Source of the DNA: CALGFI01 sp036374435
Lineage (GTDB): Bacteria; Actinomycetota; UBA4738; HRBIN12
NCBI GenBank assembly: GCA_036374435.1
Contig: DASUTU010000153.1
Location: forward strand, 8,772-72,771
DNA: 64,000 nucleotides
Direction of reading: 5' to 3'
Shown piece by piece: positions 1-7,211 of the stretch; position 1 is the first letter of the stretch, and each line of letters begins with the position of its first letter. The translations under genes were made by a program, and so were the position numbers. The notes below the pieces were generated by a model, which did not search any database, was not told the DNA's origin, and saw only the letters and a list, made by a program, of their open reading frames with translations.

Positions 1-2
1 AT

Positions 3-1160
3 CCCGAGTCCCTGGGCCGGTTCGCGTTCGACCCCAGGGTCGTCTACGACCAGTACGCGGACACCTTCGTGCTGACCTATCTGGTCCAGCGCGATCGTCC
101 GAAGTACTCGCGGATCATCGTGGTGGCGATCCCGAACGCGACGGCGGACGACCCGCTGACGTGGTGCGCGACGGCGTTCCTCGGCGACCTGGTGCCCGGC
201 AGACCACGGGTGTGGGCGGACTACCCGGGCCTCGGCTACAACCACGATCGCGTCACGATCACGACGAACCAGTTCACGTTCCCGGCGCTCCGGGCCAGGT
301 TCCGCTACGCGCAGGTCCTGTCGATCCCGAAAGCCGAGCTCTACGACTGCGCGGTCCCGGTGGTTCCGGACGTCTTCGCCGGCACCCAGACCGCCGACCC
401 GTCCGGGCGGCAGTCGTTCACGCTCCAGCCGGCGCAGTCGGTCGACGGATCCGGGCCCCAGCACCTGTTGTCGTTCGAGCTTTTCGGCAAGCGGTCCTAC
501 CTCGTGGTGTGGCGGATCAAGAACACGCGAGCCGGGCTTCGGCTCCAACGCGCCGAGATCGGCGTGGGCCGGGCGGGCCGTCCTCCGCTCGGCACCCAGG
601 GCGGGGGAGGGCTGGCCGATCCGGAGACGTTCTGGGACGCGGGGGACGAGCGGTTGATCAACGCGTACCACGAGGTCGACACGAGGGCCTTGTACGCCGC
701 CCACGCGGTGTTCCGGGACCTCCGTCCCGATACGCTCACCGGGGCCTACCCCGAGTCCACGATCCGGTGGTACGAGGTGCGACCGACCCGGAGGCTGGGG
801 AGATCGTCGCTGATCCGCAAGGGGACGATCGGGGCTCCGGAGGTGGACGTGGGGTGGCCCACCGTAGCGACCGACGGGAACGGCTCGCTGTTCGTCGCAT
901 ACAGTCGGGCCGGGGCCGTTCGCAGCGAGTTCCTCTCGGCCTGGGTCGCCGAGATCCTCCCGGGGCGCCGGGCCGCGACCCAGACGTTGCTCGCGCCCGG
1001 CCTGGCCACCTACGACGCGCTCCCCGGGCCCGAACGTTGGGGGGACTTCACGGCGATCAACCGCGACCCTCTGGATCCCGCTCGGCTGGCCACGTTCAAC
1101 CAGTACGCGCTCGACCCGGTGAGCTGGCAGCAGGTCGTTCACTTCGTCGAACACGGATGA
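3..1160 (+). CDS. 5'-truncated secreted propeller-like protein, function unknown
   Basis: The reading frame is already open at base 3, so the N-terminus lies outside the window; the first internal start codon (GTG, 69) is probably not the real one, because the residues before it (FDPRVVYDQYADTFVLTYLV) read as coding. About 385 residues are visible. Repeated D-P-x-V-x-Y-D and W-x-A-x-Y strings and the C-terminal RWGDFTAINRDP motif resemble secreted sialidase-like beta-propeller proteins, where RWGD(Y/F) followed by a DP pair is common. No catalytic residues can be assigned. It is followed by a secreted protease gene with its own RBS. Family placement is inference; that it is coding is clear from length and codon use. 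Confidence 0.6.
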   Translation, partial: PESLGRFAFDPRVVYDQYADTFVLTYLVQRDRPKYSRIIVVAIPNATADDPLTWCATAFLGDLVPGRPRVWADYPGLGYNHDRVTITTNQFTFPALRARFRYAQVLSIPKAELYDCAVPVVPDVFAGTQTADPSGRQSFTLQPAQSVDGSGPQHLLSFELFGKRSYLVVWRIKNTRAGLRLQRAEIGVGRAGRPPLGTQGGGGLADPETFWDAGDERLINAYHEVDTRALYAAHAVFRDLRPDTLTGAYPESTIRWYEVRPTRRLGRSSLIRKGTIGAPEVDVGWPTVATDGNGSLFVAYSRAGAVRSEFLSAWVAEILPGRRAATQTLLAPGLATYDALPGPERWGDFTAINRDPLDPARLATFNQYALDPVSWQQVVHFVEHG

Positions 1161-1281
1161 GACGATCCGGTCCCGGGGCGGAGGGGGGCGGCGTCCCTGG
1201 TTCGCGGCTCAAGCCGGCGTAGCCTCGCGACGAAACCACCCCCCACGAGGAAACCACTCCCACACGGGAGAGGAGGGCATC

Positions 1282-3093
1282 GTGTCCAACGTTCGAAAGC
1301 TGATCGCGCTCGCCGCCGTCCTGGCGCTGGGATCCGTGGCTCCCGCCTCCGCCGGGACCGCTCCCGAAACGGCCCGCACCCGAGAGCCGGTGTCGGTGAC
1401 GCTGCGGCCACCTGCGGAGAAACCGTCCATGGCGCAGCGGGTCGCCCTCGGCCGCGAGCTCATCGTGCGGTTCCGCTCCGGAGCGGCCGACCGGGACCGC
1501 GCCGCGGCGCATCTGGCCGCCGGAGCGCTCGTGGTCGACCGGGTGGCCGGCCGCGGGCTCACGCTCGTGCGGGTGCCCGAGGGCGTGGAGCCGGCCGTCG
1601 CGATGCGTGCGTACCGGCGGAGCGAGGCAGTGGCCTTCGTCGAGCCGAACGTCGAGCGTCCGCTGCTCGAGACCGTGCCGAACGACCCCTTGTTCCCGGA
1701 GCTCTGGGGACTGCGGAACACGGGCCAGGCGCACGGGCTCACCGACCCGCCACCTCCGACCTTCCCCGGCCTGTCGGACGCCGACATCGACGCCGGCGAC
1801 GCCTGGGACGCCACGACCGGGTCGTCGGCCACGGTCGTCGCCGTGATCGACACCGGCATCGACCTGAGCCACCCCGACCTCGCGCCGAACCTGTGGGTGA
1901 ACGCGGACGAGATCCCGGCGAACGGGATCGACGACGACGCGAACGGCTACGTCGACGACGTGAACGGCTGGGACTTCATCGATGACGACGCCGTACCGCA
2001 GGACACGGACGCCCACGGCTCCCACGTCTCCGGGACGATCGCCGCGGCGATGAACAACACGATCGGGGTCGCGGGGGTCTGCCCCGGCTGCCGGATCATG
2101 CCGTTGCGGTTCGACCTCGACGTGTTCACCGAGCTCCGGGCGATCGACTACGCGATCGCAAACGGCGCCCACATCATCAACGCGAGCTTCGGCGGCGACG
2201 TGTTCTCCAAGGCCGAGCGCAACGCCATCGGACGAGCGAACGATGCCGGGATCTTGTTCGTCGCTGCCGCTGGGAACGAGTTCGCCGATCTGGACATCTG
2301 GATCCCCGGTCTCTCGCCGTCGTTCCCGGCCGCCTACGACTTGCCGGGGATCGTCTCGGTCGGCGCGAGTAACGATTACGACGAGATCGGGTACTTCAGC
2401 GGCTGCGCCCTCGCCGGGAACGACTTCTTCGACTGTGTGTTCAGCAACTTCGGGCACGATGCCGTCGACCTGTTCGCTCCGGGCGTGGACATCCTCAGCA
2501 CGGTTCCCGGCAGCGCGTATGCCTACTTCAACGGGACGTCGATGGCCTCGCCGCACGTCGCCGGGGTGGCCGGACTGGTCAAGTCGCTCCATCCGGACTA
2601 CACGCCGCTCCAGCTCCGGAACGCGCTGCTCAACTCGGTGGACACGGCGGAGAACCTCACGCTTCTGGCTGACGGGCTCACTCTGACCGATGGGCGCGTG
2701 AACGCGGCGGCGGCCTTGAATGCGTCGACCGCGACCACCTACCCCGTCAGCTCCGGGAACATCCAGACGGCACAGACCCTGAGGTCCAGGGCCAACGGCA
2801 GGGTCTCGTTCCCCGGGAACGTGAACGACGTGTTCAAGAAACGGCTGCGGAAGGGCGCGCGGTACGCCGTGTTCCTCGACGTCCCGAGGCGGACCGACCT
2901 CGATCTGTTCGTGTGGAAGCCGGGCACGTTCCAGATCTTCCAGGGCCTGAGGCAGCTTGCCGGGGTGAGCGGAGACGGCGCCGGCCGGGACGAGCTGGTG
3001 GTGTTCAAGGCGAGGAAGGCCGGCATCTACTACTTCCACGTGGAGGCATTCTTCGACACGGGCCGGTACACGCTGGAGGTCGCGCGGGTCTGA
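1282..3093 (+). CDS. secreted subtilisin-like (S8) serine protease
   Basis: 603 residues. The N-terminus is a signal peptide (hydrophobic run followed by APASAG near residue 25). Residues about 60-125 look like an inhibitor-type propeptide ending in VAFVEPN. The catalytic triad of family S8 is complete: Asp190 in VIDTGIDLSHPDL, His245 in DAHGSHVSGT, Ser420 in NGTSMASPHVAG. The last about 110 residues (DVFKKRLRKGARYAVFLDV, then a T-D-L-D-L-F-V-W stretch) resemble a C-terminal pre-peptidase beta-sandwich domain. GTG start with a strong RBS (ggagaggagg, 1268-1277). It should be exported and self-process; the substrate is unknown. It stands alone between the truncated upstream gene and proS, probably as its own transcript. 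Confidence 0.93.
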   Translation: MSNVRKLIALAAVLALGSVAPASAGTAPETARTREPVSVTLRPPAEKPSMAQRVALGRELIVRFRSGAADRDRAAAHLAAGALVVDRVAGRGLTLVRVPEGVEPAVAMRAYRRSEAVAFVEPNVERPLLETVPNDPLFPELWGLRNTGQAHGLTDPPPPTFPGLSDADIDAGDAWDATTGSSATVVAVIDTGIDLSHPDLAPNLWVNADEIPANGIDDDANGYVDDVNGWDFIDDDAVPQDTDAHGSHVSGTIAAAMNNTIGVAGVCPGCRIMPLRFDLDVFTELRAIDYAIANGAHIINASFGGDVFSKAERNAIGRANDAGILFVAAAGNEFADLDIWIPGLSPSFPAAYDLPGIVSVGASNDYDEIGYFSGCALAGNDFFDCVFSNFGHDAVDLFAPGVDILSTVPGSAYAYFNGTSMASPHVAGVAGLVKSLHPDYTPLQLRNALLNSVDTAENLTLLADGLTLTDGRVNAAAALNASTATTYPVSSGNIQTAQTLRSRANGRVSFPGNVNDVFKKRLRKGARYAVFLDVPRRTDLDLFVWKPGTFQIFQGLRQLAGVSGDGAGRDELVVFKARKAGIYYFHVEAFFDTGRYTLEVARV

Positions 3094-3151
3094 AGAACGT
3101 CCCTCGTCGAGCTCGGGGGCCGGAGCGGGCGTGGGCGGCCCGCTCGGCCGG

Positions 3152-3157
3152 TATCCT
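3152..3157 (+). promoter_or_regulatory. -10 hexamer TATCCT, probable leaderless start of proS
   Basis: TATCCT ends 9 bp before the proS ATG at 3167 and no Shine-Dalgarno sequence lies between. This spacing puts the transcription start at or next to the ATG. Inference from position and from the same pattern at several other genes in the window. Confidence 0.5.
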
Positions 3158-3166
3158 GAGCCCTCC

Positions 3167-4876
3167 ATGAGGCTGTCCAACGCGTTCGTTCCGACGCTGC
3201 GCGAGGACCCCTCCGAGGCGGAGGTCCCCTCGCACCGCCTGCTGCTGCGGGCCGGGTTCATCCGTCAGGTGGCGGCCGGGATCTACACGACCCTGCCGCT
3301 CGGCGTGCGCTCGATGCGCAAGATCTCCGAGATCGTCCGGGAGGAGATGGACGGGTCGGGGGCCCACGAGATCCGGATGCCGATCACGCTTCCGGCGGAG
3401 CCGTGGAAGGCGACCGGCCGGTGGGACCTCTACGGTGACCTCCTGTTCCGGCTGACCGACCGGCACGGGCGGGAGATGCTCCTCGGCCCCACCCAGGAGG
3501 AGGTGGCCACGCTCCTGATCGACGGCGAGCTGCCCTCGTACCGCGACCTGCCGATGAACGTGTACCAGATCGAGTGGAAGTACCGGGACGAGTACCGCCC
3601 GCGGTTCGGCCTGCTTCGAGGCCGCGAGTTCCTGATGAAGGACGCCTACACGTTCGACCGCGATGAGGAGGGCATGGCTCGCTCGTACGACGTGATGCTC
3701 CAGGCGTACAAGCGCGTCTTCGACCGGTGCCGATTGTCGTACGCGGTCGTCGAGGCCGAGCCGGGGCAGATCGGCGGCGGCGTGAACCACGAGTTCATGG
3801 CGCGGGCCGAAGTGGGGGAGGACCTGTTCGTCGAGTGCGAGAACGGGGACTACCTCGCCGACCAGAAGGCCGCGACCCCGATGCCGCCGGAGCCGGCCGC
3901 GCCGGACGCGCTCGAGGAGCTGACCCGGGTGCCGACGCCGGGTGCCTCGACCATCGAGCAGCTCTCGGCGTTCCTGCAGCGCCCCGCGCGCGAGACGCTC
4001 AAGTGCCTGCTGTTCGACGCCGGCGGCGAGCCGGTGGCCGCCCTGGTGCCGGGCGATCGAGAGGTCGAAGAGGCCAAGCTCGAGCGGCTGCTGTTCCCGG
4101 CGCCGGTCCGGCCGTTCGAAGACGTCGACTTCGAGACCCGCGGCTTCGTCAAGGGCTTCGTGGGCCCGCAGGGGCTCGGCGAGGGCGTGCGCATCCTGGC
4201 CGATCATTCCGTCCGCGGCGGCGCGAACTGGATCACCGGCGCCAACGAGATCGACCACCACGTCACCGGCGCGAACACCCCCCGGGACTTCCGCGTCGAC
4301 GCGTACGAGGACCTGGTGTCCCTGCGCGATGGTGACCGGTGCCCGGTCGACGGCGGCAGCCTCCACGTGGGGCGGTCCATCGTGGTTGGGCACATCTACC
4401 AGCTCGGCACCCGGTACTCCGAGCCGCTCAAGGCGCGGTTCGTGGACGAAGACGGCATCGAGCGGCCGTATTACATGGGCTCGCACGGGATCGGGATCTC
4501 GCGGATCCTCGCGGCGGCCGTCGAGCAGTTCCACGACGAGGTCGGCCTCCGGCTCCCCAGGGTCCTGGCCCCGTTCGACGTGGTGGTCGTGATCGCCAAC
4601 CGCGACGACGACCGGGTGGTCGCCGAGGCCGAGCGCCTGTACGAGGAGCTTCGGTCCCGGGGCGCGGACGTCGTGCTGGACGACCGGGAGGAGACCGCCG
4701 GGGTGAAGTTCGCCGACGCCGACCTGGTCGGGCACCCGGTCCAGGTCGTCGTGGGCCGCCGTGGGGTGGAGGCCGGAACCGCCGACCTGAAGCTCCGGGC
4801 CACCGGCGACCGATCCACGGTGCCGCTCGCCGACGCCGCCGGGGCCGCGATGGACCTGCTCGCCTCCGCGCCGTAG
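3167..4876 (+). CDS. proS: prolyl-tRNA synthetase, bacterial type with editing domain
   Basis: 569 residues from the ATG at 3167 (MRLSNAFVPTL); the frame is open 12 codons further up, but those do not match the family start. Class II synthetase motifs are visible: motif 2 region YRDEYRPRFGLLRGREFLMK and motif 3 GSHGIGISRILAAA. The roughly 180 residues between them (about 220-400) form the insertion domain that hydrolyses mischarged Ala-tRNA(Pro), which marks the long bacterial type. The C-terminal anticodon-binding domain has VVVIANRDDD and the usual VVGRRG strand. The enzyme attaches proline to tRNA(Pro) in the cytoplasm. Its position ahead of rimP-nusA-infB is common in actinomycetes. Confidence 0.96.
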   Translation: MRLSNAFVPTLREDPSEAEVPSHRLLLRAGFIRQVAAGIYTTLPLGVRSMRKISEIVREEMDGSGAHEIRMPITLPAEPWKATGRWDLYGDLLFRLTDRHGREMLLGPTQEEVATLLIDGELPSYRDLPMNVYQIEWKYRDEYRPRFGLLRGREFLMKDAYTFDRDEEGMARSYDVMLQAYKRVFDRCRLSYAVVEAEPGQIGGGVNHEFMARAEVGEDLFVECENGDYLADQKAATPMPPEPAAPDALEELTRVPTPGASTIEQLSAFLQRPARETLKCLLFDAGGEPVAALVPGDREVEEAKLERLLFPAPVRPFEDVDFETRGFVKGFVGPQGLGEGVRILADHSVRGGANWITGANEIDHHVTGANTPRDFRVDAYEDLVSLRDGDRCPVDGGSLHVGRSIVVGHIYQLGTRYSEPLKARFVDEDGIERPYYMGSHGIGISRILAAAVEQFHDEVGLRLPRVLAPFDVVVVIANRDDDRVVAEAERLYEELRSRGADVVLDDREETAGVKFADADLVGHPVQVVVGRRGVEAGTADLKLRATGDRSTVPLADAAGAAMDLLASAP

Positions 4877-4879
4877 GCT
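4874..4879 (+). promoter_or_regulatory. -10 hexamer TAGGCT overlapping the proS stop codon
   Basis: The TAG of this hexamer is the proS stop codon. It ends 7 bp before the ATG at 4887, with no RBS in between, which fits a leaderless transcript for the small downstream gene. Weak on its own; supported by repetition elsewhere in the window. Confidence 0.4.
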
Positions 4880-4886
4880 CGCCCCG

Positions 4887-5168
4887 ATGTCCGTCCGTGC
4901 GCCCTCCCACCTGCGCGAGTTCGTGAAGATGCGGCCGGAGGTCGAGGCCGTGCTCCAGCACGTCGGGCGCCGGACCTGGGATCTGGTGCTCGTGGACGTC
5001 GAGGGGCTGTGGGTGCGCGAGGAGTTCGAGAGCGAGGAGGCCGCCGAGGCCGCGTGCCTGGACCTCGGCATCCGGATGCACCGCGGGTGGGACGACCAGC
5101 GCCTGGTCCGGCGGATGCGCCGTCGGGACCACTGGGGCCAACCCGGCGGGCAGCGCCGGGCGCGCTAG
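4887..5168 (+). CDS. small conserved-looking protein of unknown function
   Basis: 93 residues, basic at the C-terminus (RRMRRRDHWGQPGGQRRAR), no signal peptide or membrane segment. The central part reads as a compact alpha/beta fold (WDLVLVDVEGLWVREEFESE, then AAEAACLDLGIRMHRGWDD). I do not recognise a named family. It starts 10 bp after proS ends, and a TAGGCT hexamer 7 bp before its ATG suggests its own leaderless promoter. The codon pattern matches the neighbours, so it is probably real. The following 140 bp hold the rimP promoter and leader. Confidence 0.65.
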   Translation: MSVRAPSHLREFVKMRPEVEAVLQHVGRRTWDLVLVDVEGLWVREEFESEEAAEAACLDLGIRMHRGWDDQRLVRRMRRRDHWGQPGGQRRAR

Positions 5169-5220
5169 GCGTCCGGAGCCTCTGACCTGCGGATTCGGGC
5201 ACCATTCGCGCCGGCTCGGC

Positions 5221-5226
5221 TATACT
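5221..5226 (+). promoter_or_regulatory. -10 element TATACT of the rimP-nusA-infB operon
   Basis: TATACT in a GC-rich stretch between the small upstream gene and rimP; no convincing -35 is visible. Transcription from here would begin near 5233, about 25 nt before a terminator-like hairpin. Confidence 0.5.
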
Positions 5227-5256
5227 CCTACTGGTCAACGGAGCGGTTTCACCCGG

Positions 5257-5284
5257 AAGTGGGCTCGCGCCCACTTTCTTTTTC
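5257..5284 (+). terminator. terminator-like leader hairpin before rimP (possible attenuator)
   Basis: A perfect 8-bp stem (AAGTGGGC 5257-5264, GCCCACTT 5269-5276) with a four-base loop TCGC, followed by TCTTTTTC. This is a textbook intrinsic terminator, but it lies between the TATACT box and the rimP RBS, so read-through would control the whole operon. Attenuator-like terminators in rimP leaders are known in other bacteria; the regulatory role here is inference. Confidence 0.7.
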
Positions 5285-5306
5285 GCAGGTCCGGGAGGGG
5301 ATCGCG

Positions 5307-5765
5307 GTGCAGGTGCGGGTCGAGGAGCTGGTGGAGCCCGTCGTCGAGGCCTCCGGCCTGGAGCTGTGGGAGGTGTCGTTCGGCAAGCAGCGCGGCCGCT
5401 CGGTCCTGCGGGTGGTGGTGGACCGGGAGGGCGGCGGCGTCGACCTCGACACCATCTCCGAGGTCTCCGAGCGCCTCTCGCGGCGCCTGGACCTCGAGGG
5501 ATTCTCCGGCGACCGGGCGTATTCGCTCGAGGTGAGCTCGCCGGGCGTGGAGCGGTCGCTGCGCGAGCCGCGGCACTTCCGGCGGAGCGTCGGCGAGCGG
5601 GTGAAGGTGAAGACGGCGGTGCTGGTGGAGGGGCGCCGGGTGGTCGAGGGCGCGCTGGTCTCGGCCGACGCGGAGGCGATCGTGGTCGCATCCGACGGCG
5701 GAGAGCTGCGCGTCCCCTACGCGGACGTGGCGTCCGCCCGCACCGTGTTTCGATGGGGATCGTGA
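5307..5765 (+). CDS. rimP: ribosome maturation factor RimP
   Basis: 152 residues from the GTG at 5307, preceded by the RBS gggagggg; an in-frame ATG-like extension from 5259 would run through the terminator hairpin and is rejected. It shows the usual RimP pattern: an N-terminal alpha/beta domain with LELWEVSFG and VLRVVVDREGGGVDLD, the YSLEVSSPGVERSL signature, then a small C-terminal SH3-like barrel. RimP binds the 30S precursor and helps assemble the 3' domain. First gene of the operon with nusA (13 bp downstream), ylxR and infB. Confidence 0.95.
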   Translation: MQVRVEELVEPVVEASGLELWEVSFGKQRGRSVLRVVVDREGGGVDLDTISEVSERLSRRLDLEGFSGDRAYSLEVSSPGVERSLREPRHFRRSVGERVKVKTAVLVEGRRVVEGALVSADAEAIVVASDGGELRVPYADVASARTVFRWGS

Positions 5766-5778
5766 CGGGAGCAGGGAC

Positions 5779-6930
5779 ATGAACCAGGAGATGATCGCGG
5801 CGCTCCGTGAGCTGGAGCGCGAGAAGGGGATCGCGTTCGAGACGATCCTCGCCGGGCTCGAGGAAGCCATGGCTTCCGCCTACAAGTCGTGGTGGAAGCA
5901 GCAGCATCCCGAGCTCGAGGAGGAGACCGTCGGCGTGCGGGCGCAGATCGATCCCGAGTCGGGCGACCTGCGGGTGTGGCTGCAGAAGCTCGAGGAGATG
6001 GAGCACGAGGACGAGGAGACCGGCGAGATCACCACCGAGTACCGCGTGCTGTCCGAGGACGAGGTCGAGGTGACCGACGAGTTCAAGGGGCGCATCGGCG
6101 CGCAGACGGCCAAGCAGGTGATCTTCCAGAAGCTGCGCGATGCCGAACGCGAGATGACCTACGAGGAGTTCGCCGGGCGCGAGGGCGACATCGTAACCGG
6201 GATCGTCCAGCAGTCCGAGCGACGGTACACGCTGCTCGACCTCGGCAAGGTCGAGGCGTTGCTGCCGCAGGCCGAGCAGGTCCCGTCCGAGCCCTACCGC
6301 AACGGCGAGCGGCTCAAGGCTTACATCACCGAGGTCCGCAAGGGCACGAAGGGGCCGCAGATCGTGGTGTCCAGAACGCACCCCGGCCTGCTGAAGAAGC
6401 TGTTCGAGATGGAGGTGCCCGAGGTCGAGGAGGGCATCGTGGAGATCAGGGCCGTCGCCCGCGAGCCGGGGCACCGGTCCAAGATCGCCGTCGCGTCCAA
6501 CGAGCCGGCGGTGGACCCGGTCGGCGCCTGCGTCGGACCGAAGGGGTCGCGTGTGCGCAACGTCGTGACCGAGCTGCGGGGCGAGAAGATCGACGTCGTC
6601 CCCTGGAGCGCGGACACGTCCACGCTCGTGGCGAACGCCCTCCAGCCGGCGAAGGTCAAGGAGGCGCGCGTCGATCCCGACACGCAGACGGCGCTGGTCA
6701 TCGTGCCCGACTACCAGCTCTCGCTGGCGATTGGGAAGGAGGGCCAGAACGCGCGGCTGGCGGCCCGCCTGACCGGGTGGCGGATCGACATCAAGAGCGA
6801 GACGCAGTTCGTCGACGAGCAGCGGGCTCCGAAGAAGGTCCCCCCGGCGGCCGTCGGTGAGACCGAGGAACCCGTGGTCGTGGAGGAGACCGCCGAGGAG
6901 GCGCCGGCGGAGGAGCGTGCGGAGGCCTGA
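5779..6930 (+). CDS. nusA: transcription termination/antitermination factor NusA
   Basis: 383 residues. N-terminal RNA-polymerase-binding domain (about 1-125), S1 domain (about 131-196, GDIVTGIVQQSERRYTLLDL), then two KH domains (about 200-345) with DPVGACVGPKGSRVRNV and LAIGKEGQNARLAARLTGW. The last 30 residues are an acidic Glu/Ala tail (EEPVVVEETAEEAPAEERAE). No long AR repeats, as usual outside proteobacteria. NusA binds RNA polymerase and RNA to modulate pausing, termination and antitermination. Same operon as rimP and ylxR; 5 bp separate it from ylxR. Confidence 0.96.
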   Translation: MNQEMIAALRELEREKGIAFETILAGLEEAMASAYKSWWKQQHPELEEETVGVRAQIDPESGDLRVWLQKLEEMEHEDEETGEITTEYRVLSEDEVEVTDEFKGRIGAQTAKQVIFQKLRDAEREMTYEEFAGREGDIVTGIVQQSERRYTLLDLGKVEALLPQAEQVPSEPYRNGERLKAYITEVRKGTKGPQIVVSRTHPGLLKKLFEMEVPEVEEGIVEIRAVAREPGHRSKIAVASNEPAVDPVGACVGPKGSRVRNVVTELRGEKIDVVPWSADTSTLVANALQPAKVKEARVDPDTQTALVIVPDYQLSLAIGKEGQNARLAARLTGWRIDIKSETQFVDEQRAPKKVPPAAVGETEEPVVVEETAEEAPAEERAEA

Positions 6931-6935
6931 CCACC

Positions 6936-7211
6936 GTGGGGGCCGCGCGCGAGCCGGTTCGGACGTGTGTGGGATGTCGCACGGCGGCGCCGAAACGTTC
7001 GTTGCTCAGGATCGCGCGGTTGCCCGACGGGCGGGTCATCGTCGATCCGACCGGGAAGGCGCCGGGGCGTGGGGCGTACGTGCACCGCGATCCGGGGTGC
7101 GTCGACGCGGCGCTGGCGCGCGGCGGACTGTGGCGGATGTTGCGGACGGGGGCGGACCTGGACGCAGCCGCTAGGCTTACGCAGGAGATCGAGGGGGCAA
7201 TCCGGACGTGA
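6936..7211 (+). CDS. ylxR: YlxR/RnpM family RNA-binding protein
   Basis: 91 residues from a GTG start. It has the DUF448 signature VRTCVGCRTAAPKRSLLRI near the N-terminus and GKAPGRGAYVHRDPGC further on. The family binds RNA; in Bacillus subtilis it modulates RNase P. It lies between nusA and infB as in most Gram-positive genomes, and its TGA overlaps the infB start by four bases (GTGA), which indicates translational coupling. Confidence 0.92.
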   Translation: MGAAREPVRTCVGCRTAAPKRSLLRIARLPDGRVIVDPTGKAPGRGAYVHRDPGCVDAALARGGLWRMLRTGADLDAAARLTQEIEGAIRT

